Part shown: positions 1-30,300 of the stretch, in pieces
Numbering within the stretch: position 1 is the stretch's first letter
How the letters are laid out: every line of letters begins with the position of its first letter
Source of the DNA: Chlorella sorokiniana
Taxonomy: Eukaryota > Chlorophyta > Trebouxiophyceae > Chlorellales > Chlorellaceae
DNA length: 64,000 nt
Assembly: GCA_025917655.1 (NCBI GenBank)
Contig: CP084619.1
Coordinates: 4,383,001-4,447,000 of the forward strand
Direction of reading: 5' to 3'
Notes under the pieces: model-generated
Database searches by the model: none
What the model was told of the DNA's origin: nothing
Seen by the model: the letters and a program-made list of their open reading frames with translations, nothing else
Made by a program: the position numbers and the translations under genes

Positions 1-15
1 GTCCGATGAGAGCTC

Positions 16-18022
<18,007 letters not shown>

Positions 18023-18741
18023 CGCCACGCTGTGCACTGTCACAGTAGCCTCAACAAGACCCAATCATCGCCCGGAAAGAGTGAGCAGGGCGACAAGTAC
18101 GCCACAGCGCGCAGGGAAGGCACCCATGCCCCATGCTGAAGTGAAGCAGGACAGCATGATGCACTGCCCTGACTTCATGGGGGCGTACATGGCTTTCCTG
18201 ACCAGCCGATGTTACATCAGACGCATGTTTCTTCAGTTTGAAGGCCGTGCTGACTGCTGCCACCCATTGGCAGCCTCCTGAAGTTTATGCACTTCTCGCT
18301 GCAGCGGGCCTGTACGCCTGCACGCGTCTCCTTTGCACTAAAACAGCTGTCATATTCTTTGAACGCCCGCCCAGCGCAGCGCAGCTCTGTCGCCAAAGGT
18401 TAGCTGGCTGCCCGTCGTGGTTGTTTGGCCTTGTGACGCTCAAAAGATCTTGTTCACAACGAAACGATCATTGAACACATTTCATCGCGCCACCATGGAG
18501 TTTCTTTGAACCGCACCGGTCGCTTTCGCGCCTCCGTGCTGTGCATGACATGCTGCTGGCTCCTGCTGCCGCCACTACCCCCCCCAGCAGGGAGGCGGTT
18601 CCCTGGCGTCTAGTCTCCTTTAACCTGCAGTTTACAGATCTTACAGACTCCTGACTTTGTTTCCCATCCCAACGCGCAGCAAGTCACAGCTGGAAGGCAA
18701 TCTCGGCTGCGGCGGCCGGCCACGGCAGGCGCTGGGCGACC
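18023..18741. promoter_or_regulatory. Divergent intergenic region, KDM5 / Nudix gene
   Basis: About 720 bases separate the start codons of two genes read outward, so both promoters and 5' UTRs must lie here. Base composition is less GC-rich than in the flanking genes. I see no clear TATA box and no convincing reading frame. Confidence 0.45.
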
Positions 18742-21099
18742 ATGGCGGCGGCCCAGGGGCCAGCAGCAGGGGCGGCGGAGCCTTCCCTGCTGACCGGTCA
18801 GGAGGACAGCTACGATGGCCTCATTGTGGATGAGGCCAGCGTGCCGGCCTCGCCCGCAGAGTTCCGGACGGCCCTGGATGCCTCGCTGGCGGCCTGGCGG
18901 CAGGTGCGCAGAGCGCGCTGGGTGCGCCCACGGATGCTCCAACAGGCTGGGAGGGAGCGGGCGGGCGGCCCCCTGCCTGCAACCTGGCCTGCGACAGAGC
19001 CGCAGCCAGGATCCTTTTTCTGGCGCCTGCTGCGCAGCGTGGCTACCGCGGGATCTGGCTGAAGATCCCGGCGGCCAAGTCGCACGTTATCGGGCATGCC
19101 GTCGATTCCGGCTTCGAGTTCCACCACGCTGAGAAGGTGCTGCAGCAGCCACCACCGCCCCACGGCGCCCTTGCACGCCTGCCTGCTGGGCGGTAGCAGC
19201 TGGCTGTGCCTGTGCATTCCTTGCGGTACCGGCAATCGCCTCCTGGTCCCGCAGGATTACGTGATGCTCACCCAGTGGCTGCCCGACACCGAGAACAAGC
19301 TGCCGCCCAACGCATCCCACCAGGCGCGCCGCTGGGATCCTGTAACATTACCGCCAGCGCCGTTTCAGCACGCCAGGCCCCAGCCCCTGGGCCATGCGCG
19401 GCCCGATGCTGCCACCCGGCGTCCCCATTTTCGCTGCTGGGGACGCGCAGCACAGCCGTAGCTCCCGCCTGGCTGCCGCCGGCAGGCCGGCAAGCTCAGC
19501 CCGCGGCCACAACCCTCACTATTTCCTGCCGCTCCCAACCCTGCGCCCCCGCCCACGGGTGCGTGCACATTCCACGCGCAGGTGGGCGTGGGCGCCGTGG
19601 TCCTGAACGAGCGGGGGAGATCCTTGTGGTGCAGGAGCGCAGCGGCCCGCTGCGGGGCAAGGGCGTGTGGAAGATGCCCACGGGCCTGGTGCAGGTGCGC
19701 GGCGCGCACTGTGCGCTGGGTGTGCCACATTGCTGGAAAGTGGTTCATTGCTGGGAAGTGTGTGTTCTGTGGTGCCAGCAAGGATGGGGCCGCAAGGACC
19801 CTGTGCCCCCCAGCGATGCGCCACATGCCACCCACACCTGTGCCCCTTCCCGGGGCCGGGCACCCACCTCCACTCCTCTCCTTCCACTCCTTCTCTGTCC
19901 CACGCTTTGAACCTCCCCCCTCTCTACCCCCCATCCTCACCAACCCCACTACCGCCCCGCCACTCTTTTACCCCACCCCACCCGCCTGCCCCGCCCGCAG
20001 CAAGGCGAGGATGTGACGGAGGCCGCCGAGCGCGAGGTGCTGGAGGAGACGGGGGTGCGGGCGCGCTTTGCCGCGCTGCTGGCGCTGCGGCAGGCCCACG
20101 GCTTTGCGCACGGAAAGAGCGACCTGTTCTTCGTGGTGGCCCTGCAGCTGGAGCCGGGGCCGCAGGTGGGTGGCTGGGTGTGGCAACGGTGGCGCTGGGG
20201 AGCCTGCATGACTGCGGTGGTTTGTTTTACGAGTGGGTGGGGGCAGGGTGGCCTGCAGGTGGGAAGGGGGACGGGTCAGCTCTGGTTGGGCATCAGCAGC
20301 AGCGTGCCGACCGCGCCTGCCATGCCCGTCAACGTGCTTTGGGGCAGAAGAGCTGCAAAGTGATCAAGCAGCGGCGGCCTTGCAGTTTCTCAATCCACGT
20401 GTGTCTCAATCCGCTCCGCAGGAGCTGCGCATGCAGGAGGATGAGCTGGTGGGCGTGAGGTGAGGTCGATGCTGCCGCCGACAAAGCCGTGCTGCTTCCG
20501 CATGCGATTGAGGGCACACAAGGGATCAGTCAGCCTGCTCAGGGTGCGCCGCTGAGGCTGCGCAGGTGGATGCCGCTGGAGGAATACCTGGCCATCCCCT
20601 TCATGGCCTCCCGCCCCTCTTCCGCCAGATCCACGCCGCCATTCGCGGCTATGCCGACGGCGAATACAGGTGCCGCCTCTGTTTGTGTTTGGGTCGCTGC
20701 TGTCGCTGCCTGCCTGGCGTTGCCGCTGCTGCCGCCTCGCTGCCGTTGTTGGTGCTGCATCATGGCTGGAAGCTCCTGCTGCTGCTGGATGGTGCCACAA
20801 GGCCAGCGTCGGCAGGGGGCGGGACGCCAGCCTTGCCCCCGGCCGGGCTCTTGCCTGGCACCAGCAGAGCCGCGCTACATGCCTCACGTGTGTGCGCCGC
20901 CGCGTGCTTCCAACCGCAGCGGCCTGCGCGGGCGCAAGCTGGAGACTGGATTCAGCGCTCGCCAGGACTTGCTGCTGTTTGGGAGACCGCAGACGGCGTG
21001 GGGGCGGATCCACACTCGGCGGAAGATGCGTGGATTGGGCTGGGCGCAGCGCCAGAGGCAGAAGCAGCCGCAGCCGCTTCTCCACAGAAGGAGGGCTGA
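18742..21099 (+). CDS. Nudix hydrolase (plant NUDT2/5/6/7/10-like, ADP-ribose/NADH pyrophosphatase type)
   Basis: Predicted to hydrolyse nucleoside diphosphates linked to another moiety. Exons: 18742-18903, 19038-19136, 19255-19323, 19582-19694, 20001-20165, 20422-20459, 20576-20669, then an unresolved 3' part. The N-terminal half has the plant/FGF6-antisense layout: YDGLIVDEASVPASPAEFR, then GIWLKIP, then FEFHHAEK, then a segment ending NASHQ. The Nudix box G-x5-E-x7-RE-x2-EE-x-G is complete across the 19694/20001 splice (GEDVTEAAEREVLEETGV). The C-terminal block WMPLEEYLAIPF follows. The third intron would start with GC at 19324. Two single-base deficits break the frame: a G run at 19613-19617 (exon 4 is 113 bases where 114 are needed) and a C run at 20614-20617. 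Start chosen at the first in-frame ATG before the conserved block. The C-terminus after 20669 is uncertain. Pseudogene is possible but less likely than sequence error. Confidence 0.82.
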
Positions 21100-21532
21100 G
21101 CAGGGCATCGCCAGCTGTAGCGAGAGCCGTGCATGAGGTCACAAGCTGAGGCAGCTGGGGCGGTTTGCTGTGCCCGCTTCCGGTTGACCAAGAAGGTCGG
21201 GCCCCGTTCCTGTGTTGCAGGCTTGTTGTTAAAGTACAGAAACATAATTGGTTCAGGCAACTTGTCTAGTCAGTACAGGAAGCAAAATGGGATATGGCAG
21301 TATGAGTGGATGAGGGGCGGGGCAACCAAGCGAGGCATCACGGTTTTGTGAGACGGCGGCAGGCTGAGCACATCAGCTCGGCGTGACGTCAGTCCGACAG
21401 GCGGCAAAGGGCCCGAGTCTGGCGCGGCGGTAGTGTACAGGGGTGCAACCACGACGTGACATGTGCGCTGAGCTGGCATGCTGTGCTGTTGGTGGAGGGC
21501 AGCCCAGCACAGCGAAGATGAGGAGGGTATCT
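21100..21532. other. Convergent intergenic region, Nudix / sigma factor
   Basis: 3' flanks of two genes that point at each other. No TGTAA signal is evident on either strand here. A perfect TGACGTCA palindrome lies at 21384-21391. No gene is supported. Confidence 0.4.
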
Positions 21533-23821
21533 TCAGGGGTCCAGGGCCAAGGGGAACAGCCCCAGCCGAGCAGCTTCTTCTGCAGCTTGCTCCAGGGCCA
21601 GGCGATACAGGGCACAGGCCCGCTGGCGGCTCACCTGCAGGCAGCAGCAGCAGCACATGCACAGTTGCTGGCGCACAGAACAGGGCGGCGCCTGGCAGGC
21701 CGTCCTGGGCAGCGCTGCACTGTGCCAAGGATGCGCCACACCAGTAGCAACTCCCAGCCGTACCAGTTTCATCCCGAGCCTGTCCCACACTCACCCCCAG
21801 CTGCCTGCCGACGGTCCGGAAGTCAACCAGGCCGTCCTCGCCGCCCTCGCCACGCCCGCTGGTACTGACGCCGCCGCGGTCGCTCCGGTCAAGGTCAAAG
21901 CGCAGGCGCAGCACATCGACGCGATTGCTGGGCTGTAGGCGGGACAGAATGAGCTGCGCTGCCTCCTCCACTGCCGTCTGCAGCGCAGCTTGCTCCACAG
22001 GGTCCGGCTGTGGCAAGGGGAGTAGGTGGGAAGAAGCTTAAGCAGCAGCCAGGGACACCTGTGACAGCGCAGACAAGGCACAGAGAGAGGCGCCACAATG
22101 CAACACGGGCCAACGTTGCACTTTCGCGCTGGCAGTGCACGGGGCTTTGACCATTCGGCAGACAGGCTGTTCCGCAGTTCTTCTGTGGCGGCTCACCCCA
22201 GCCACAGGTGCCAATTCGTCAAAGCGCGCCTTCGGCCGCCGCCCATTGATTGCGGACGCGCCGTTGCGGAGTGCAGGGAGCACAACAAGAGAGGCCGCAG
22301 AGGCAAGCACTTGGTGCCGTGCGGCGGCCGCCAGCCGCTGCTGCGCAAGCTGCTCAGCCACCCGCAGCTGGCTGTCCCAGGCTGCTTCGCGACGCATGCC
22401 CCGCAGCAGCTGCTGCTGCTCTGCCTCCAGGACAGGAGAGGGCTCAGAGGTGTTGAGCACTGCCTGCAGCGGAGCATGGCATGGCAGGCAAGCTTTCAAA
22501 GCTGGCACGCGCAGGCAGAACTGCAGCGCTTCTTATCGCCTGCTGCAGCGCACGCAGCGGATGCGCATCGCTGCCACCTGCACCACATAGCACATGCTCA
22601 CCTGCTTCGCTGAGCCTTGGGCAGCCGAGGGAGGGCTCACCACCCTGCTGCCGCGGCCAGCTAGCACGTCGCGCATGGCGTTGCGGATGGCCGCCACGGC
22701 GTAGGTGGAGAACCGGCAGCCCCGGGCCGAGCGTCCGGGCTGTAGCCAGCGGCGGCCCTCCACAGCGCGCAATGCCCCGCAACCAGCAGCTCCTGCGGCC
22801 AGCAGGGTGGCAGCCGTGCTGCTCGGTAGCGTGCGCAACAAAAGAAGGAGCGACGGCTCCTGCGGCCTGCAAGAAAGCCCTCCAAACTGGCTTCCTGGCT
22901 TGCTTGCTCAGGGCACGCGGCAGCAGAGGAGCGCCGGCAGGCTCACCCGCACGACTGGCTCGCCCAGCTGCTGCCCCGCCTGCAGCCTGCGCTGCGCCAA
23001 CTTCACCAGGCGCGTGTTTGCAGTGACGAGCAGCTGCTGCGCTGCAACACCTCGACGGAGCACCAGCGCCAGCTCAGCGTCTGGCTGCGACGTGCCCGAC
23101 TGACACGACCTAGCGCCGGCTGCCAGCGCCGCCGCCGCGGCCCCGGGCAGCCGCGCCGCACGCCGCACGCCGCACTGCCGCGCCGCACGCTTTGCCTGCC
23201 GCACCAGCTCTGCCAGCTGGGCCTCCTGCTCTGCTGAGAGCAGCGCACCAGACGCCACGCACGCCTGCAAGCACGCACAACAAAGCAACAGTGAGTGTGG
23301 CTGTGCCCAGCAGGGGAGGGACCCTGACTGGCTGCTGGATGCCATCGATTGTGAGGGACACAGCTCACCTTCAACTCAGGCGGCAGCGCGCTGCTCAGCC
23401 AGTGCTGAGGCAGCGAGCTGCCCACAGCACCCGCCAGGGATCGCCCCCGGGAGCGGTGCCGCTGGCTGCCGCGCTGGCCCGCGCCGCGAGTGGAAAGAAT
23501 CGTGAGCTGGCCATGCCGCTGGTCTGCTGCATCGTTGCCTGCTGCTGCGAGGCTGCCGTCCTCCTCTTCCTCCTCAAGCAGCCCCTCGTCGGCCTCGTGC
23601 CATGCCCAGCGGCCGCCGCGGCCCAGCAGGCGGGCAAGGTGCGCTGTCACTGCCTCCTGTGCAGTGAGCTCCAAGCCAGCCACATGCCGCGAGTATGCCA
23701 GCCAGTCAGTGCGCGGGGTGGCTGGCCAGAGGACGGCCGCCGAGCTGAGGCTTGCCAGCTGCTGTGCCGATGGCGGTTCCCGCCGCTTCCCGACACGGAG
23801 CTGCAGGGCCTGGCGGTGCCG
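21533..23821 (-). CDS. RNA polymerase sigma-70 factor, probably plastid-targeted
   Basis: A promoter-recognition subunit for the plastid-encoded, bacterial-type RNA polymerase. Minus-strand order: region 1.2/2.1-like helices with LSAEQEAQLAELVRQAKR (about 23200), then NTRLVKLAQRRL (about 23000), the region 2.3/2.4 block CRFSTYAVAAIRNAM (about 22670-22720), a region 3-like helical exon (about 22200-22450), and region 4 helix-turn-helix FRTVGRQLGVS (about 21800). The last exon ends LALDP and the TGA at 21533-21535. The frame into FSTYA needs one extra base in a C4 run (plus strand 22720-22723). The 5' end is unresolved: the first recognised exon has no ATG back to an in-frame stop at 23822-23824, so a start/transit-peptide exon must lie further upstream. 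Plastid location is inferred from the family; I could not see the transit peptide. Confidence 0.78.
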
Positions 23822-24384
23822 CTACGGCGCTTGCCACGAGGCGGCTGTGGCCTGCCAAGGGTGCTCTGGCAGCGCCCGATACGCTCGGTTGGGGTGCCTG
23901 TCGTCTCAAGTGCAACCCTGCAAGCCCAACAGCTACAACTTGTCCGGGCGCCATAGGCTGCGCAGACAATCGATGTCAATGCGTAAGTGCCTTGCAAGCG
24001 TCCGACAGCAGCGATCGTGTGCCCGATGGTGCGAGGCAAACGCAGTTCTGTGCAACTCGAATTCGGGGAGGTTCACGGCACCCTTGGGCTATCCCATCGA
24101 TTACCCACGTTGCATCACACTCCAATTCAGCGCAAAAGAGCTTTCAAACGCCAGCCAGCTCCCTGTCCGTCCTAGCTGGCGCCTGTCAGCACTCTCCCTC
24201 GATACACTGTCTCGTCGGGGGAGCTTGTCCCCATTGACAGTTCCTGAAGTCTTTTACCAGTCTATGACCTCAGGGTGCGCCCCACAAGGCGCTTCCCTGT
24301 GTCCCCGTGCACCTCGATTCAGCTGGGGTCACCATACCAGTCCGGCATCCCGCCAGCGTAACGAACCCTCGGGATGGGGACGAC
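23822..24384. promoter_or_regulatory. Divergent region, sigma factor / Kir channel
   Basis: Holds the 5' parts of two genes read outward. It probably contains the missing first exon of the sigma factor. No TATA box or other motif stands out. Confidence 0.35.
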
Positions 24385-27300
24385 ATGAGGGCGCCGCTGT
24401 TGGCGCGGTCCGCGCGGACCCGCCAGGAGGGGGAGGTGCAGGCGGCGGCGGCGGCAGCACCTCTCGTGCATCAAACGGAGCAGCGGGACGCTGTGGAGCA
24501 TGCGCCGTCGGGATCCAGCATCAACGGGATGAGCCAAACCAGCATGGGCCGCCGCACACCGACCAGCATGATGGAGTTCCCAGCGTGCGTGCTGGGGCGC
24601 GGCCGGTTGGCCGGCGCAGCGACAGCCCAGCTTGCCTCCATGCTGTGTGGCACTGGCCAGCGCGGACGTTGACATACTCGACGTGCCCATCAACTGCAGG
24701 GACCATTTCAGCTTTGGCGACATAGCTGGCATGGGGCGGCCCGCGTCTGTGGGGGCCTTCTGCAGGCGAGGAAGGAGCTGTCGTCGCTCATGCTCCTGAA
24801 TGCTCTGGCTGTGTTCACCTTGACTATGTCTCCCCTATTTAGCACTTGAACGAACACTCATAGTTCCTGGCTGCAGCACGAGTTCTTCAATCGCGGCAAA
24901 GGGCTGAACGAGGAGGTCCGCGAGCGGCTCAAGCTGCCGGCGATCGTGGAGAGCGGCAGGCGCGCCTCGCCGCGCCGCCGTCTGGCCAGCCGCTGATTGC
25001 AAGCCACGCCTCGATGACGGCCTCTCTGCTGGGTCCTGAAGCGCTCTGCCCTGATCCAGATCCCAGCACGCGCACCCTCCCGTCCGCCGCCCTACCCCCC
25101 CGCCTTGCTCCCCAAGCTGCCCACGCAGCCACCCACTCCCACACCCACACCCCGTGTTGATGCAGGCACGCGGGGCGATCTCGGTGGTGTACGAGGGAGC
25201 CGGCATCGGCCTGCACCTGCTCACGCGAGACTTCTTCATATCCATGCTGCAGGCGCGCCCGCCGCCGCCGCCGCCGCTCCCGGCTCGCCCGGCCCCCTTT
25301 GACGCGGGTGCAGGCCGGAAACTGCTGCGTGCTTGCAGGCCCACCGCTCGCCCCCTCCTGCACCTCCTGCTGCAGATCCCCTTCCCCTCCTTGCTGGCCC
25401 TCTTTGCCTTCATCTATCTCGCCGTCTTCTTCTTTTGGGGGCTGGTGTGGTACCTGGTGGTCAGGTGGGGGCGGTACAAGGCAGTACAGAGCGATTCCGG
25501 CCGCGCCGGCCGCGCCGTGCCGACCTTGTTGGCGCAGCGTGGCGGGCGAAGTCCGCACTTCCCAGGCCCACGGATTCCTGGCTGCTCCCTGAAGCTTGCC
25601 GCTGGTTCATACCTGCATCCGATGTGCATCCCCCTCCCCCTTGGTCCTCCCCCTCGGTCCTCCCCACCCCCCACCCCCCACCCCCACCCCACCCCCACCG
25701 CTACACATGCACGCCCAGCCTACAATGAATGCGCCAACCTCAACCAGCATCGCCTCTGGCCCCGCAGGTACTACCCGGGCTGCTTGTATGGCGCACAGAC
25801 CTTCGTGGAGAGCTGGACCTTTTCCATCATCACGCAAATGACCATCGGTGCGCGATGCGGCCGTGGTTGACGAGCAAGGCCCACTCAGCACCCAGCCCAG
25901 GCTGGCATTGTCTGTGGATGGGTGTCGCGGCCTGCGGTGGCCCCACCAGCTGCATGCGGCGCTGGCAGTTGGGCACCTGCAGCAGTCGACGCTCCCATGC
26001 TGCGCCACCCTCTTCCCCCACCCAGGCTATGGCAACACGGGCCCCCGGAACTGCGCAACCGCCGCCGTAATCATCGTCGCCCAATCCATCACCGACCTGC
26101 TGCTGAACGCCGTCGTGCTCGGCCTCATCTTCGCCAAGGTAGAGCGCCGCACAAGGCTGCCATGGCCCCGCATTCTGTCCTTCTTTGCAGGTGCCGCCGC
26201 TGCTGCTGCGCGTCCCGCGCACAGTACGTACCTAGCGGTACAGACGTGGCATTGCTGCATGCGCTCGCTTCTCGCCAGCTGAGCGCGGCGGCGGCCTTTG
26301 CCCTCTCGCTGCCCCCTCTCCCCCCCACACACAGGTGGCCTCCCCCAAGCACCGCGCCTTCTCCATCTACATCTCCGACTCTGCTGTCATCACCCGCCGC
26401 GACGGCATCCTCAAGTTCATGTTCCGGGTGGCCGACGTCCGACGCACGCAGGTGACGACGCTGCTACAGCAGGGTCGACACGGGAGCAGGGGAGGGTAGT
26501 GGCAGGGGGCGGGGGGGGCGGGCGGCGGCAGGATGTTGTGCTGTTGGCAGGTGCCAGGGCTGCGGCGCTTGCCAGAGGTGGCAGGCCGCTGCGGCCTGCG
26601 GGGCTGGGTGTCCAGAAGCCCACCTGCCGCCCTGGTTTCGCTGTGTTCACATGCATTTTGGCAACCCTCAGTAACAGCTTTGGTTATGGTTGCAAGCTGG
26701 CATCCCCTATGCACCACATCATGTCAAAATCCTGTATTCTGCTCCTGCCACAGGTGATTGAGCCCAGGGTCAAGGCCTGGCTGTACACGTGGGGCGAGGG
26801 GCGGGTGACTGCGGAGGGGGAGCACATCCAGGGTGAGCCCCGCTGGCCCCTCCTCAGCCTGCCGCCCCTCCCTGCTGGGCCGCTGGCACTCTGGGGCCCC
26901 AACACGCAGAATGCTGCCTCAGCCTGCTGCCTCATCCTGGCCTAGGCCTGGCACGTGTGCCTGTGCTCTGTCGCTCGCCATCCCGTATGCACCCACCCAC
27001 CCACCCACCCCCTTTCACCAACTAACACGCAATCACACACATGCCGCCACCGCCACCACCACATTCACATGCTACCGCCACAATCCACCTCGTATCCCGC
27101 TGCCGCAGTGCGCTGCGAGCAGCTGGACATCGACTATATCGATGGCATGCTGCTGCTGCCGCTCATCGTGGAACACACCATTGGTGGGAGGGGGAGAGGG
27201 GGAGGCGGGATGATGGTGGTAGGGTCCTGCACAGGTGGCATGCCGCTGCCGCCCCCATATGCACGGAACAAGGTCGGTCAGGCATGGCTGCAAGGGGCAG

Positions 27301-30300
27301 CAGGCCATGCCGTCATCTCATGAGGCTTACCCCCGCCAGCGCCATGCCGCGGCAATAAACTGTCGAGGGTCTTTGCCGCTGCCGCTTGCAACTGCTTCCG
27401 CTTGCCGCTGTGCTGTGCAGACGAGCGCAGCCCGCTGTGTGGGCACACGTACGAGTCGCTGGCGGTGAGGAGCGACAGCCCGCCTCAGTCTTGCTCTGCC
27501 ACGTGGTTGTCTAACCGTGCCGTGCCTCTTCCGCCAGTATGGGGCCGCTGAATGGTGTCAAGCAGGCCTGCCTGTGCGGCGTTGCGGCCTGGCTGAGGTG
27601 CCCCGTGCACCTGCTTTGTCTGCCCCCACATGCCGGCAGGCCATGAGTGCGGAGGTGGTTGTCACGTTTGAGGCGACCACCGAGGCGAGCCGCCAGCCGG
27701 GCCATGCTGCTCACCCTGCCCACAGCAGCGTTGCGCGTGCTGCTGCGAGACGTTCAGTGGGGGGTTGTTTGCATAGCCTACAGCCTGATCCTGAGACAGA
27801 TCACGAGTCCTAGCCTGGTTGCATTTGCTCCACGGATGCAGATGGGCAACCCCTTCTTCGCCCGCCAGTCCTACCTGGCACAGGAGATCCACTGGGGCTG
27901 CCAGTTTGCGGAGGTCATCGGGCAGCCGGCTGCAGAGCGGGACGGGCCGCGGTACAGCGTGGACCTGGATCAGTGAGCGGGCGGTGCCGCCGCACGCTTT
28001 CCCCCTGCCCTGCCATGCGCTGTCGCTGTCGTGCGCTGCCAGTTCTTGGCAATCACGTGGCGGCCTTGCGCTCTGACTGCTGGTACCTGCCCGACCTCAG
28101 CGCCGCGCCGCTCTGCCTGCCCACCCTGCCGGTTGTCAGCCTTGTTTATCCAGCTCGCCTGCTTCCCTGCAGCTTCCATGACGTGCTCTGCCCAGATGCC
28201 GACAGCCCCACTGCTGCGTCACAGGTGTGCCCCCCACCCCCACCCCCTGCCTGCGCCCGGCCCTAGGTTGCTATCGATCAGACGGGCACCAAGCAGTATT
28301 CTTCGCTCATCCCTCGCCCTACCCCTCCCCTCCCACCCCACTTCCCATCCTTGATGCCACCCTACCATCCTGTTAAGCCCCCGCTCTCCTTCAGCCGCCC
28401 ACTCACCCGATTGATCCCCGGCCCCCCAGCTGGTGGTGAACCGTGCCAAGCGCGCAGTGCCGTACCCTCTGCTGGGGAGAACACGCTGGTGCTGTCAGAC
28501 GTGCTGTGCGTGCGGCCAGTGGAGGGCCAGCCACACCGGCTGGAGCTGGCCTGCAGGTGCTTGCCGGACGGCGTGTGCTCGTGCGGGGGCGCGGGTTGTT
28601 GGTGTGGGTGATGGGCTGGTGGTGCAGGGTGGTGTATTGGTGTGGTATGAGCAGTGGTGGGTACGATCTACGTAGCACGAGGGAGCGTGTGCACTGGCGT
28701 CGCGTGCTGCCTTGCCTGCTGTGCCATGCCGCGCTGGAGCCTGGGGCAGGGGGATGGGGGTCCCTGGCCTTGCCGCAAGGATCAGCTGGCTGGCGAGTGC
28801 CAGGCTCGCCCAACCCTTCCCCCGCCTTGATGGCTTCCTTCAACGCTGAAGCTCCGCCGCTCATCTCAGTGGCACATCGCGCTCTAAACCACGCCTTTCC
28901 TCCTTCACATGCAGGGTGGCGGACACATACCCAACCAACATGGTCGACGTCACCGCCCGCGTGTACCTGTACCGCTGGCGCCCCGCCGACTGGTGCGCCG
29001 CCAACCCCAACCTCCCCTCCTTCACCCTGCACACGCTCCAGGTGGGTGGCTGGGTGGCTGCGTGGCTGTTCTTGTTGATGGCTGCGCACTTTGTGGGTGT
29101 GGGTGTGGGTGGGGGCGCGGGGGAGGGGGGCACGCGCGTGCGGGCAGGCACTGTTGCAGGCTCCTTGGGTGTCCTGCTAAACCACCGGGAAGGCAGCGGC
29201 CTGGCCTTGATTGCAGGCGCCTGCTTGGCCACCTCGTGCCTCTCCCCTGCCCCCTTGCCCCTTGCAGTGCGGCTACAAGTCGGGCACCGACCGGCTCTAC
29301 CTGCGGCTGCCCCAGGAGGTGGTGCATCCCATCGACGACGCGTCGCCGCTGGCGTCCTGGCTGCAGCCGGGGGGCTGTCGGGAGACGCAGACTCTGAAAT
29401 CGTGGTGCTGGTGAGCGTGTGGGGGCTCGCAGTGCGAGACGGGAATGTGTGGGGGCAAAGGGGGTGGAGTGGGATGGGTGGGGAGCCAGGAAGTGTGGGA
29501 ACAGGCCTGCCACCCACTCGGCGGGGCATCTTCTGCTGCTACCGGGCGGCTGACTGCCCGTCGCCCCTGCCCACACCAGATCCTGCCCCGCCTCCCCCAT
29601 CCAGCTGCAAGCCTACCTGCACAGCAAGTCGCATAACCGCATGCGGCAGCGCACCTACCGCGTGGGGGCGCACGTGCGCTACGGCTTCACCTTTGCCGCC
29701 GCCGTGCGGCCGCCCGCGGAGTGCAGGTGAGGGATGCAGGTTCTTTCCTGCTCGCGCCCGTCGGTGGGGGCGGGACCGGCAGCACTGTGCACAGCGGGAG
29801 GGCCCCTCCAGCTGGGGCAGGGAGCGGGAACAGCGGTGTGTGGCGAGCTGTAGGAAATGGGGGTTACAGGCGGCTTTTGGAGGCGGGGCGCAGGCGGTAC
29901 AACTCGCGGCTGCCAGCTGTTGGCTGCTGCCTTCCCTGTGGGGAGGGTGTTGCGCCCGCCATGCCCGCCACACCCACTCTCTCTCTTGCCGCTGCCCCCT
30001 TTTCAGCCCGTTTGTCCCTTTTGTTTGCGCAGGGACGGCAAGCCGCGGGTGCGCTGGGCACACTTTTTCGACATTGAGCCCGTCGCATGGGCGGGGACGA
30101 GCGGCGGCGGCGGCGGCGGCAGGGCTGGGCCCCCACGCTGCATCTCCATCCCTCGGCGCTCAGGCACCCCGGGCTGAGAGCATACCTCCAGCGAGGCAAG
30201 AGGCACCATTCCTTCATATATAATTTTATTGCCTGCAGCATGTCTGCCGCAGTTTGGGTCCCTGCTGCCTGCGCTGCATGTGCGGCCTGGCAGCCATGAG

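Noticed and set aside
19613-19617. Programmed ribosomal frameshift in the Nudix gene
   Set aside because: No slippery heptamer or downstream pseudoknot was seen, and similar one-base deficits occur in nearly every other gene, so sequence error explains it better.
26951-27060. CACCCACC repeats as a possible CRISPR-like or satellite array
   Set aside because: Simple pyrimidine-rich intron sequence before an acceptor in the Kir gene, with no regular spacers.
28403-29529. Minus-strand open frames opposite the second IRK domain
   Set aside because: The plus strand carries the Kir-like exons with matching splice sites. The minus frames are Pro/Arg-rich with no motif.
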